Positions 1-7,627 of a DNA stretch of 9,779 bases are shown one piece after another. Location: NCBI GenBank assembly GCA_947450405.1, contig CANFVI010000059.1:1-9779 (forward strand), read 5' to 3'. The position numbers and the translations under genes were made by a program. Numbering within the stretch: position 1 is the first letter of the stretch; each line of letters opens with the position of its first letter. The notes under the pieces are model-generated. The model worked only from the letters and a program-made list of their open reading frames with translations, did no database searches and was not told the DNA's origin. The stretch is from Flavobacteriales bacterium (GTDB lineage: Bacteria; Bacteroidota; Bacteroidia; NS11-12g; UBA955).

Positions 1-1752
1 AATACCGGTCAAGCAATTATTCGGAAGGACATTAAAATTGGATATCTCCCTCAAGAGCCAGAATTGATGGAAAATGTTTCAGTAATTGACAATATTTTAA
101 TTTACGATTCTCCAATTAGTAAAGCAGTTAGAGAATATGACATTGCAATTGAGAAACAATCACATAATCCCTCAGAAGATGATATGAATCATTTACAATG
201 GGCAAGCGAACAAATGAATTTATTGGGTGCGTGGGATTATGAAAGCAGGGTAAAACAAGTTTTAACGAAACTTAAAATTACAGACCACGATCAATTGGCG
301 TCTAGTTTATCGGGAGGACAGAGAAAACGTGTTGCCATGGCTAAAGTACTTTTGGCTGAGCCCGATTTGTTGATTATGGATGAACCTACCAACCATTTGG
401 ATTTAGAAATGATTGAATGGTTAGAAGGATATCTTTCGCAAAAAGATTTGTCTTTACTTTTGGTTACCCACGATCGTTATTTCCTAGACAGGGTATGCGA
501 TACAATCATTGAATTAGAACATGGAGATATTTATCATTACAAAGGCAATTACACCTATTTTGTAGAGAATAAAGCACTAAGAGAAGCGCAAATTGCAAGT
601 GAGTTAGAAAAGGATAAGAACCTTTTTAGACGTGAACTTGATTGGGTACGTAAAATGCCAAAGGCAAGGGGTACCAAAAGCAAGAGTAGGGTTGATGCGT
701 TTGATGATTTAGAAGCTAGAATTAAAAATCAACGCCATAAAACTGAACTCAATATTACCATGAGAATGGAGCGTTTGGGTTCCAAAATATTAGAACTTCA
801 CCATGTAAGTAAAGCTTATGGTGTAAAGAATTTACTAGACGATTTTAGTTACATTTTCAAAAGGAAAGAAAAAGTTGGAATTGTTGGTCCTAACGGTGTA
901 GGTAAATCTACATTTTTAAATATGATCATGGAATTGGAGCAACCCGATGCAGGAAAAATTGTTCAAGGTGACACCATGGTTTTTGGATATTATTCCCAAC
1001 AGGGAATGAAGGTTGACGATTCTAAAAAGGTAATTGATGTTGTGAGAGATATTGCAGATTGGATTCCAATGGCCAATGGCAATAAATTAACTGCCCAACA
1101 ACTCCTTTTGCAATTTGGATTTAGCCATGAAAAGCAATGGGATTTTGTAGTGAAATTAAGTGGGGGAGAAAAACGCAGGTTGTATTTGATGACTGTTTTA
1201 ATGAAAGCTCCTAATTTTTTAATTTTAGATGAACCAACGAATGACCTTGATATTGAAACTTTGGGTGTTCTTGAAGATTTCCTTGCAGGTTATGATGGTT
1301 GCGCCATTATCGTAAGCCATGATCGTTATTTCATGGATAAGGTTGTTGATCATATTTTTATTTTTGAGGGAGAAGGTAAGGTGAGGGATTTCCCAGGTAA
1401 TTATAGCGATTATAGAGAATGGGATGATCTTGAAGATGCAAGACGTCAGCAAGAAGCTAAGGATAGCTTTAAAGCTTCAAAAGAAAATAAAACTGAAATT
1501 GTTGAAGTAAAAAAAGTGGAATTTCCCGTGGTTGAAAAACGAAAACTTACATTCAAAGAAAAATTTGAATTTGATCAATTGGAAAAAGAAATTTCGGAAT
1601 TAAACGATAAGAAATCTAAAATTGAAAGTGAAATTTCCCTTTTAACCACAGAGTTTGATAAAATTGCATCTTTGGGTGCAGAATTGCAAACTATTCAAGA
1701 TTCAATGGATTTGAAAGAACTGCGTTGGTTAGAACTTTCTGAATTTAATTGA
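1..1752 (+). CDS. uup: Uup-type ABC-F ATPase (5'-truncated by window edge)
   Basis: This is a soluble ABC-F protein with two ATP-binding cassettes and no membrane segments. Family members act on the ribosome, and Uup is also linked to DNA transposon excision and ribosome quality. The frame is open from base 1. A Q-loop-like GYLPQEPEL lies at 40-66, so the first Walker A and the start codon lie left of the window. Cassette 1 shows LSGGQ (307-321), DEPTNHLD (379-402) and an H-loop THDR (466-477). The basic, charged inter-cassette linker follows at about 577-780 and includes KARGTKSKSR. Cassette 2 has Walker A GPNGVGKST (886-912), LSGGE (1156-1170), DEPTNDLD (1228-1251) and SHDR (1315-1326). The DEPTNDLD variant and a C-terminal coiled-coil tail (about 1540-1749, starting KLTFKEKFEFDQLE) point to Uup rather than EttA. 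It ends at TGA and is followed by a strong terminator. The ABC-F assignment is near certain; the Uup subgroup is likely. Confidence 0.93.
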   Translation, partial: NTGQAIIRKDIKIGYLPQEPELMENVSVIDNILIYDSPISKAVREYDIAIEKQSHNPSEDDMNHLQWASEQMNLLGAWDYESRVKQVLTKLKITDHDQLASSLSGGQRKRVAMAKVLLAEPDLLIMDEPTNHLDLEMIEWLEGYLSQKDLSLLLVTHDRYFLDRVCDTIIELEHGDIYHYKGNYTYFVENKALREAQIASELEKDKNLFRRELDWVRKMPKARGTKSKSRVDAFDDLEARIKNQRHKTELNITMRMERLGSKILELHHVSKAYGVKNLLDDFSYIFKRKEKVGIVGPNGVGKSTFLNMIMELEQPDAGKIVQGDTMVFGYYSQQGMKVDDSKKVIDVVRDIADWIPMANGNKLTAQQLLLQFGFSHEKQWDFVVKLSGGEKRRLYLMTVLMKAPNFLILDEPTNDLDIETLGVLEDFLAGYDGCAIIVSHDRYFMDKVVDHIFIFEGEGKVRDFPGNYSDYREWDDLEDARRQQEAKDSFKASKENKTEIVEVKKVEFPVVEKRKLTFKEKFEFDQLEKEISELNDKKSKIESEISLLTTEFDKIASLGAELQTIQDSMDLKELRWLELSEFN

Positions 1753-1770
1753 AAGATATTTAAATGCATA

Positions 1771-1801
1771 AAAAAAGAGGCTTTATTAAAGCCTCTTTTT
1801 T
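1771..1801. terminator. Bidirectional rho-independent terminator between uup and the YceI gene
   Basis: A perfect inverted repeat has arms at 1771-1785 and 1787-1801, with a GAGGC/GCCTC core flanked by an A-run on the left and a T-run on the right. Either strand therefore gives a GC-containing stem followed by a U-tract. It lies 18 bases after the uup stop and 20 bases beyond the stop of the convergent YceI gene, which fits a shared terminator. Confidence 0.92.
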
Positions 1802-1821
1802 TATGAAAATATAGTTTTAAA

Positions 1822-2367
1822 TTAATTTGCAGCAGGTGCAAATTGTGCATTCATAATCAATTTTACATTAGGACCAACAACCAATCCGCCTGCTTCAGTA
1901 ACTGCATTCCAAGTTAAACCGAATTCTTCACGGTTAATTTCACCAGTTACTTCAAATCCTACTTTGTGATTTCCCCATGGATCAACCATTTCACCACCTA
2001 ATTCGGCAGTTAATTCAATAGACTTGGTAACACCTTTTAAAGTGATATCTCCAACTAAAGAAAATACACTTCCAGATTTTTCAGTGAAACTTGTTGATTT
2101 GAAAGTTATTTGAGGGAATTGAGCTGAATCAAAAAATTCAGGAGATTTCAAATGACCATCACGATCAGCATTATTTGTATCGATGCTATCAATATTTGCA
2201 GAAAATTCAATCACCGCATTCGCCCATGAATCACCATGTTTTTCAATATTTGCAGAAAATTCTTTAAAGCTACCTGTAACTGTAGAAATTACTAAGTGTT
2301 TTACTTTGAACTGAACTTCTGAATGCGTTGCATCTAAGTTCCATTTTGAAATTGCTTGGGTTGTCAT
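1822..2367 (-). CDS. YceI-family protein (lipocalin-like, cytoplasmic form)
   Basis: This 181-residue protein spans one complete YceI domain. It shows the N-terminal pattern WNLDATHSEVQFKVKH (9-24), a central SIDTNNADRDGHLKSPEFFD (61-80), PQITFKST (85-92), and VGFEVTGEINREEFGLTW (136-153). Known YceI domains fold as an extended lipocalin-like barrel that binds isoprenoid or other amphiphilic ligands; the true substrate is usually unknown. There is no signal peptide, because the N-terminus MTTQAISKW is not hydrophobic, so a cytoplasmic location is inferred, unlike periplasmic E. coli YceI. The start is preceded by an A/T-rich leader without a Shine-Dalgarno site, normal for Bacteroidota. The gene is monocistronic: it is convergent with uup and divergent from fabD. 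A palindrome overlaps its likely promoter. A 20-bp exact direct repeat lies inside it (2189-2208 and 2243-2262), encoding the EFSANI motif twice. Confidence 0.93.
   Translation of the reverse strand: MTTQAISKWNLDATHSEVQFKVKHLVISTVTGSFKEFSANIEKHGDSWANAVIEFSANIDSIDTNNADRDGHLKSPEFFDSAQFPQITFKSTSFTEKSGSVFSLVGDITLKGVTKSIELTAELGGEMVDPWGNHKVGFEVTGEINREEFGLTWNAVTEAGGLVVGPNVKLIMNAQFAPAAN
2189..2262 (-). repeat. In-frame 20-bp direct repeat inside the YceI gene
   Basis: The 20 bases TCAATATTTGCAGAAAATTC occur exactly at 2189-2208 and again at 2243-2262, with start points 54 bases (18 codons) apart. Both copies are in frame and encode EFSANI, once followed by E and once by D. Identical codons at both sites suggest a recent conversion or duplication of a beta-strand segment, or coincidence favoured by biased codon use. 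Confidence 0.8.
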
Positions 2368-2379
2368 AATTTATTTAAT

Positions 2380-2395
2380 ATTTGTTCAAACAAAT
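2380..2395. promoter_or_regulatory. Palindrome, candidate operator at the YceI promoter
   Basis: The inverted repeat ATTTGT-TCAA-ACAAAT has six-base arms and a four-base centre. It lies 13-28 bases upstream of the YceI start codon and overlaps the 3' half of the candidate -7 box (2398-2391 on the minus strand). Such an overlap would suit repressor binding. The arms are AT-rich and short, so chance cannot be excluded. Confidence 0.35.
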
Positions 2396-2398
2396 TTA
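2391..2398 (-). promoter_or_regulatory. Candidate -7 promoter box of the YceI gene
   Basis: Read on the minus strand the bases are TAAATTTG, a full match to the Bacteroidota -7 element TAnnTTTG. It is followed by 23 bases to the ATG, a plausible short leader. No convincing -33 TTG is visible at the usual 19-21 base spacing, so the call is tentative. Confidence 0.45.
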
Positions 2399-2448
2399 AT
2401 GTAAAAAATTTAATAGCATGTTAATTTTAGGTTAAACTGTTAAAAAAA

Positions 2449-2478
2449 TTGAACAAAGTCGATGGGATTGATATTTTG
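2449..2478 (+). promoter_or_regulatory. Candidate promoter of fabD
   Basis: A TTG at 2449-2451 is separated by 20 bases from TATTTTG at 2472-2478. This is close to the Bacteroidota pattern of TTG, a 19-21 base gap and TAnnTTTG, one T short of the full -7 box. It would give a leader of about 30 bases before the ATG at 2517. A second TATTTTG at 2505-2511 is too close to the start codon to be preferred. Confidence 0.4.
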
Positions 2479-2516
2479 TGGGTTCAATGAAATGATTTCG
2501 TTGTTATTTTGCCAAC

Positions 2517-3401
2517 ATGAGTAAAAATGCATTTGTATTTCCTGGTCAAGGAAGTCAGTTCGTTGGAATGGGGAAAGATCTTTATGAAAGCAATGAAATT
2601 GCAAAAGATATGTTTGAAAGAGCCAATGAAATATTGGGTTTTAGAATAACAGATTTAATGTTTGCTGGTACAGATGAAGATTTGCGTCAAACAAATGTTA
2701 CACAGCCCGCAATATTTTTACACAGTGTAATTCGTGCAAAATTGATGGGTTCTGATTTTAATGCCGATATGGTTGCTGGTCATAGCTTAGGAGAATTTAG
2801 TGCATTGGTTGCAGCAGGTGTATTGGATTTTGAAGATGGATTGAAATTAGTTTATCAACGTGCTATGGCAATGCAAGAAGCCTGTGAAATTGAATCTGGC
2901 ACAATGGCGGCAGTATTGGCATTGGCCGACGATAAAGTGGAAGAAATTTGTGAAAGCACTCCAGGTATCGTTGTTCCTGCAAATTATAACTGCCCTGGTC
3001 AGTTGGTGATTTCTGGTGCTTATACTGCAGTTGAAGCTGCTTGTGAAGCAATGAAGGAAGCCGGCGCAAAACGCGCTTTAATTTTGCCAGTTGGTGGTGC
3101 TTTTCACTCGCCATTAATGGAACCAGCTCGAGAAAAATTGGCAACTGCCATTGAAAATACTGTTTTTAATGATCCTAGTTGTCCAATTTATCAAAACGTA
3201 ACAGCTAAAGCGGAAACCGATAAAACGATTATCAAACAGAACTTGGTTTCGCAATTAACAGCGCCTGTTCGTTGGACTCAATCTGTTCAACAAATGTTTA
3301 ACGATGGTGCAACCCAATTCACAGAAGTAGGACCAGGCAAAGTATTACAAGGTTTGGTAAAGAAAATTGCGCCTGAGGCACTGGTTGCTGGGTTACAGTA
3401 A
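2517..3401 (+). CDS. fabD: Malonyl-CoA:ACP transacylase FabD
   Basis: This enzyme transfers the malonyl group from CoA to acyl carrier protein, supplying the extender unit for type II fatty acid synthesis in the cytoplasm. The 294-residue length is normal for FabD. The N-terminal FPGQGSQFVGMG (8-19) forms the oxyanion-hole loop. The nucleophile elbow GHSLGE (88-93) carries Ser90. Arg115 in YQRAMAMQ binds the malonyl carboxylate, GAFHSP (194-199) supplies catalytic His197, and Gln246 matches the conserved active-site glutamine. All four key residues of the E. coli enzyme therefore have counterparts. The ATG at 2517 sits directly before the conserved N-terminus, so the start is secure, although there is no Shine-Dalgarno site. 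No other fab or acp gene is in the window; the gene stands alone, divergent from the YceI gene and convergent with the large secreted-protein gene. Confidence 0.97.
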   Translation: MSKNAFVFPGQGSQFVGMGKDLYESNEIAKDMFERANEILGFRITDLMFAGTDEDLRQTNVTQPAIFLHSVIRAKLMGSDFNADMVAGHSLGEFSALVAAGVLDFEDGLKLVYQRAMAMQEACEIESGTMAAVLALADDKVEEICESTPGIVVPANYNCPGQLVISGAYTAVEAACEAMKEAGAKRALILPVGGAFHSPLMEPAREKLATAIENTVFNDPSCPIYQNVTAKAETDKTIIKQNLVSQLTAPVRWTQSVQQMFNDGATQFTEVGPGKVLQGLVKKIAPEALVAGLQ

Positions 3402-3444
3402 ATAATTGATGTTTCAGTTTTGCTTTTAACCAAACGATTGATAA

Positions 3445-3478
3445 TTTCAATTAAGTTGAAAGATGGTGTGCTTTTTTT
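3445..3478 (+). terminator. Weak candidate terminator after fabD
   Basis: A six-base-pair AT-rich hairpin (TTTCAA at 3445-3450, TTGAAA at 3456-3461) is followed ten bases later by a run of seven T (3472-3478). The low GC content and the gap before the T-run make it a poor match to a classical terminator, but it is the only such structure in the convergent 100-base gap. Confidence 0.25.
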
Positions 3479-3501
3479 ATTTATTTAGGGGGAGGGTGGA
3501 T

Positions 3502-6500
3502 TTATTTCGTACGAATTAAATTAACAGAGCCATGAATTTCTTTAGGGATATTTGGATTGGCAGTTTTGATCACTGTAATGATATAAAAATAAGTTCCAGA
3601 GGGCGCATCTGGTCCAGTATTTTCTATTTTTCCATTCCAACAATTATCCAAGCTTGCATAATAAATTCTTTCGCCCCAGCGGTTAAAGATTTTCATTTCA
3701 GCAAATTCACAACTTGGCGAATATCCAACCACATTGAAACAATCGTTTTTGCCATCATTATTGGGTGTGAAAACGTTGGCTATTTCCCAATTTGCAATAC
3801 TGTCGTTTGCCGCTGAAACGGGTTTTGATATTGTATCTGTGCAGCCTGAAACGCTATTTTTGAAAATAATGGTGGCAGTAAAATCACCTTTTTCGTAAAT
3901 ATGTGTTATTGGATTTTCATTTTTCTTTATTTCTGAATTATCTCCAAAATTCCAAAAGATACTATCGTATTGGGTTCCCAATGCAGTAAACTTAATTCCC
4001 GGCACACAACTTTCCGACAATAATGTTACTTTGGGTTCAGGCGCTTCGATGACATCAATGGTTTGATTGAATGTTGCTTTTTGATTGCAACTATTGGTGT
4101 CAACTATACTTAAAGTAACATTGTATTTTCCAATTTTATTGTACAAATGAGTTGTTATTTTCTTGCTTGATGTATCTCCATCTCCGAATTGCCATAAATA
4201 ATTTGCATTGTATAAATTTCTAGGGGTGAATGTATTGGCTTTACCCAAGCAGATAACCAAAGGATTTACATTGAATGTTGCATCAACCGAATAACCCAAC
4301 CTGAAATCTAATTTGAAACTTGCATTGCTACATCGAACACTTACATTATTTTTAAAAACGGCGTTTGCAGTTGTAGGGAAATCATTTAATCCAGGAGGAT
4401 TGTTTGGACAAGATGAACAAACAGATTGATAAATCACACCGCGTTTATCAAATCGGCTGGTACCACCATCTACATGATCTTCGCTTAAATTTCCCCCAAA
4501 ATAGGAAGCGTATACCAAGCTTTTGGCGTCTTTTTTTAATGCCAGAAGATAAAAGTCGTTACCATCGGTTGATTTTTGATGGGCGTCAGGGGTGATTTCT
4601 AAACCGTCGGTAGTTCCATTGTTCCCAATTCCAATGGCTGACCCCCAACCGCTGAAATAAATGTTATAACAATCATCAACCATAAAAGCTGATGGGCATA
4701 ATTCAGGTTTTCCAGTTTGTCTGTTGCCAAATGTGGTTATAAAGTCAATTGAAGATAAGTCATTACTCATTCTTCCAATAAATTGGTGGGTGCTATCTTT
4801 TCCATAAACACCGGAACTTCTTTTGATATAGCCTTCTGTTTGACCCGTAAAATAAACTTTTCCTTTAGGGTCAATATCTAAGAAGTAAATTTGATCGTAA
4901 GCATTCGATCCCCAATATGTACCAGTTTCGTATTTTCCGTTGTCTTTATCGATTTTCAAAATAAATCCATCAGTTACCCCGCCAAAAGTTTTTTGGGCAG
5001 CAGCATTCGCAGTTAAGGGGAAATCTGAACTTTTTGTACCACCGCCTATAAACAAATGAGCCGAATCATCAAATCTACAAGAATATCCAGCATCGTCTCC
5101 AGATCCACCAAAAAATGATGCCCATCTCATTTTACTCATGAGTGGGGTTAAAGAAAAGACCAGCGCATCGGTTCTACCCTTGATAGGAGTTTGAAAGGCT
5201 CCTATAGTTATTGGGAAATCATTAGAGTGAGAACATGTTGAAACAAAAATATTTCCATCGTGGTCGGTTGTAATATCGCCTCTGTAATTGTCGGCATAAT
5301 TATAAAGGAGTTGGCTTTTTTGACCTCCACTGTTTATTTGAAAACCGTCTTGAGAACTTCCCCCAATATATGTTCCTGCCAACATTTTGTCGCCCGCCGC
5401 CGATAATTTGGTTACTATGATATCGTAATTGCCTTTATAGCTGTTGCTAATGAATGAATCTTGATGCACAGGAAAATCATTTGACAATGTTGTTCCAAAA
5501 ACCAGTAAATTATTATCAGGGTCAATACATAAACTATGAGGATATTCATCGTTTGATCCCCCAAGATAAGTTGCAAACAAAAGCTTTTTTCCATCGGGAC
5601 TATATTTACTAATAGTAATATCGCATGGCAAACCAACAGGACCGGCCCCATTCACGCTTCCTCCATAAGTAGTTTGAAATGCCCCTGTTGTAACTGGATA
5701 GTTTAAAGATTCTGCGTCGGCAATGCCTCCAGCATAAAGACAACCAGAAGTATCGTATGTTGCAGTAAATCCAAAATTGTCGGCAGTTGAGCCACTATAA
5801 GTACTAAATACCAAAATTGGATCTATAATTAACGGCTCATTTTTATTGTACTTGTGCGTTATTAATTGGAAAGTCTGCTTATTTATTTGAGAATACTTGC
5901 AAGGAATTCTTTTCAAATTGGAAAATCTTGAAATCTTGCGTTGAAATGCCTTGGGCTGGGCAATAGTAAAACTTCCACATGAACTTTCAATTTCAATTCC
6001 TTTTGATGATAATTTCACTCCAGAATTTCCCTCTAAACTAATTTGAATTTGGTTTGGATCACCACCTTTGTTTACAATCCAGTCAAATTCAATTCCAGTA
6101 TCTGTTGCGTAAATCAGGAAATCGATATTTTTATAAATATTTGATAATTTTATTGTTTTTGAGGGATAAATTTTCGTTTTCCAATTTTTTGGGTTGTTGC
6201 CTAAAAAGTAATTTAAGTAATACGGCGCCTGTTGCAAAAAATCAATTTTAGAAGGGGCATCAGCTAGCTTGAAATTGATATCGATAACATGTTTATTAAT
6301 TGTAAACGAAGTATCCAATCCCTTGTAATGGAATGATTTGTGGATTTTAGGAATGTCATTTGGGTTTGTAAGTACTACCCTAAGTCCTTTGTTATTTAAA
6401 TAAACAGTTGCTGTTTTTAACTCACAAAAGGCAATAGGTGTTTCCTCATTTTCAGGGACATTAATTTGACCAACATTGGGTTGAAAGTAAAGTTCATTGC

Positions 6501-6558
6501 TTTGCGCAGAAGCAGTGAAAGTAATTAAGCAAATGATTGATATAAGTATTTTGCGCAT
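3502..6558 (-). CDS. Secreted SBBP beta-propeller/PKD protein with T9SS type B sorting domain
   Basis: This 1018-residue protein is exported and probably placed on the cell surface or released by the type IX secretion system. Residues 1-19 form a signal peptide (basic MRK, hydrophobic ISIICLITF, cleavage near ASAQ). Residues about 20-250 resemble the DUF7948 region that precedes SBBP repeats. Residues about 250-740 hold roughly seven repeats with the pattern aromatic-x-T/S-Y/F-x-GG...D...G-x-x-Y/F-x-x-G...DFP-x-T...AF; GG landmarks fall near 333, 399 and 484. Seven blades would close a beta-propeller. Two PKD domains follow (WQFGDGDTS at 789-797; WNFGDNSE at 869-876). The C-terminus (about 923-1018) has NVFTPNNDGKNDCF, IFNRWGERIY and SGTYFYIITV, the gliding-motility/CHU_C type B sorting domain. 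Such proteins are usually adhesins or surface scaffolds; no enzymatic residues are visible. The start lies just before the signal peptide, and the gene appears monocistronic. Confidence 0.93.
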   Translation of the reverse strand: MRKILISIICLITFTASAQSNELYFQPNVGQINVPENEETPIAFCELKTATVYLNNKGLRVVLTNPNDIPKIHKSFHYKGLDTSFTINKHVIDINFKLADAPSKIDFLQQAPYYLNYFLGNNPKNWKTKIYPSKTIKLSNIYKNIDFLIYATDTGIEFDWIVNKGGDPNQIQISLEGNSGVKLSSKGIEIESSCGSFTIAQPKAFQRKISRFSNLKRIPCKYSQINKQTFQLITHKYNKNEPLIIDPILVFSTYSGSTADNFGFTATYDTSGCLYAGGIADAESLNYPVTTGAFQTTYGGSVNGAGPVGLPCDITISKYSPDGKKLLFATYLGGSNDEYPHSLCIDPDNNLLVFGTTLSNDFPVHQDSFISNSYKGNYDIIVTKLSAAGDKMLAGTYIGGSSQDGFQINSGGQKSQLLYNYADNYRGDITTDHDGNIFVSTCSHSNDFPITIGAFQTPIKGRTDALVFSLTPLMSKMRWASFFGGSGDDAGYSCRFDDSAHLFIGGGTKSSDFPLTANAAAQKTFGGVTDGFILKIDKDNGKYETGTYWGSNAYDQIYFLDIDPKGKVYFTGQTEGYIKRSSGVYGKDSTHQFIGRMSNDLSSIDFITTFGNRQTGKPELCPSAFMVDDCYNIYFSGWGSAIGIGNNGTTDGLEITPDAHQKSTDGNDFYLLALKKDAKSLVYASYFGGNLSEDHVDGGTSRFDKRGVIYQSVCSSCPNNPPGLNDFPTTANAVFKNNVSVRCSNASFKLDFRLGYSVDATFNVNPLVICLGKANTFTPRNLYNANYLWQFGDGDTSSKKITTHLYNKIGKYNVTLSIVDTNSCNQKATFNQTIDVIEAPEPKVTLLSESCVPGIKFTALGTQYDSIFWNFGDNSEIKKNENPITHIYEKGDFTATIIFKNSVSGCTDTISKPVSAANDSIANWEIANVFTPNNDGKNDCFNVVGYSPSCEFAEMKIFNRWGERIYYASLDNCWNGKIENTGPDAPSGTYFYIITVIKTANPNIPKEIHGSVNLIRTK

Positions 6559-6569
6559 TGAGAGATAAA

Positions 6570-6577
6570 CAAATTTA
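6570..6577 (-). promoter_or_regulatory. Candidate -7 box for the secreted propeller gene
   Basis: The minus strand reads TAAATTTG, a full match to TAnnTTTG and identical to the box before the YceI gene. It leaves only 11 bases to the ATG, so the leader would be very short. No clear -33 TTG is seen upstream. The FecR terminator farther upstream argues that this gene needs its own promoter. Confidence 0.4.
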
Positions 6578-6673
6578 AATATAAAATGGATTAAAAAAGT
6601 GTTATAAATTGAAAGACATGATAATATGACTAACTAATTGGATAAAACGTTGTATTGTTCATTGATTAATAGC

Positions 6674-6703
6674 AAAAAAGAGGCCAATTTTTAAATTGGC
6701 CTC
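6674..6703 (-). terminator. Rho-independent terminator of the FecR operon
   Basis: An 11-base-pair stem (GAGGCCAATTT at 6680-6690 paired with AAATTGGCCTC at 6693-6703) contains the GC-rich core GAGGCC/GGCCTC. On the minus strand it is directly followed by six T (6679-6674). It lies about 55 bases after the FecR stop codon and separates that operon from the propeller gene. The plus strand lacks an adjacent T-run, so it acts in one direction. Confidence 0.9.
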
Positions 6704-6756
6704 CGTGCAAAAAAAACAATATAAAAGATTAATTCATCCTGCTAATGGCTAAATAA

Positions 6757-7623
6757 TTATTTAGCTGATTTGCGGGTTAAGTTAACTTTAAGTGCAGTAT
6801 TGATCACATTGCATATTTCATCAATAGTTGCATTTTGTTTGAATTTACCTGTGAATTGTAGGTTTTGAGATTTTAGGTTTGATTTGTCTAATTGAACATT
6901 GTATTTATTCTCTAGTGCGGTACAAACTTTTGAAAGGTTTGCATTGTTAAATTCAATAAATTGACCTCTCCAAATTACTGTAGTAGAATCCATTTCAACT
7001 GAATTCAAATCTGAATTATTTGTAATTGCACTCATTCCTTTGGTAAGAATAAGTTGTTTATTGTCATGTTGTACTTTAACTTTTCCGTGGTTTACAGAAA
7101 CAGACATTTCTTTGTTAGGATATGCAACTACGTCAAATCCTGTTCCCAAAACGGTAACAGAACCTTTAGGAGTAACAATTGAAAATGGAGCATTTTTATT
7201 TGGTGCAACTTCAAAATGAGCTTGTCCAGATAATTTGATTTTACGTGCATTTTCGGTTAATTCATATGAAACAGAACTAGCTCCGTTCATGGTAATGGTA
7301 GTGCCATCAGGAAGTTTGAATTCTTTGAATTCACCAGCCATTGTGTTTTGGGTTGCAGCCAATGGGTGTTCTTTACTGTATTGATTCATATTATATAAAA
7401 CAACACCTGAAAGTATAAATATTGATACTACAGCAGCATAAGCCAATAAGCGAGAATATGAAACTTTCATTTTGGCTTTTGGCTGTATTTCAGCTTTGAA
7501 TTTTGACCAGGCTTCATCATTTTGGTCTGATTCTGAATATGTGTAGCTCGATGCTAAATCCCAAATTTCTTTAAATTCAGGATCGTGATGCAATTCGTTT
7601 TTGTTAATTTCTTCGTTCTTCAT
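6757..7623 (-). CDS. FecR-family anti-sigma/transmembrane regulator with DUF4974 domain
   Basis: This is a 288-residue single-pass inner-membrane protein. A short cytoplasmic N-terminus (1-55, including EFKEIWDLASSYTYS and AWSKFK) leads to one transmembrane helix (about 58-77, rich in A, V, I and L). The periplasmic FecR domain spans about 95-185 (FKLPDGTTITMNGASS at 102-117, VLGTGFDVVAY at 158-168, VNHGKVKV at 177-184). A C-terminal DUF4974/STN-like domain spans about 220-284 (FIEFNNANLSKVCTALENKY, 222-241). FecR proteins relay a signal from a TonB-dependent receptor to an ECF sigma factor. Neither a sigma factor nor a receptor is in this window. The N-terminus is shorter than usual and lacks the 'YLxGxxSxEE...WL' segment normally present; that pattern is instead in the small upstream gene. 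An in-frame TGA five codons upstream fixes the ATG. A strong terminator follows. Confidence 0.92.
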   Translation of the reverse strand: MKNEEINKNELHHDPEFKEIWDLASSYTYSESDQNDEAWSKFKAEIQPKAKMKVSYSRLLAYAAVVSIFILSGVVLYNMNQYSKEHPLAATQNTMAGEFKEFKLPDGTTITMNGASSVSYELTENARKIKLSGQAHFEVAPNKNAPFSIVTPKGSVTVLGTGFDVVAYPNKEMSVSVNHGKVKVQHDNKQLILTKGMSAITNNSDLNSVEMDSTTVIWRGQFIEFNNANLSKVCTALENKYNVQLDKSNLKSQNLQFTGKFKQNATIDEICNVINTALKVNLTRKSAK

Positions 7624-7627
7624 AAAA

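Noticed and set aside
64..69. TTG (64) or ATG (67) as the start of the ABC-F gene
   Set aside because: The frame is open back to base 1 and encodes the conserved Q-loop block GYLPQEPEL across this point, so the protein begins left of the window.
2863..3144. Open minus-strand frame inside fabD
   Set aside because: It lies antisense to a clear fabD with all catalytic residues, and its low-complexity Leu/Gln/Pro-rich translation has no recognisable domain.
3486..3499. G-rich run (AGGGGGAGGGTGG) as a G-quadruplex or regulatory site
   Set aside because: Only two proper G-tracts plus a GG are present, too few for a standard quadruplex, and no other structure supports a function.
5415..5651. Open minus-strand frame overlapping the propeller gene in another frame
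   Set aside because: It is embedded in the well-supported 1018-residue gene, and its hydrophobic translation arises from shifted reading of repeat sequence.
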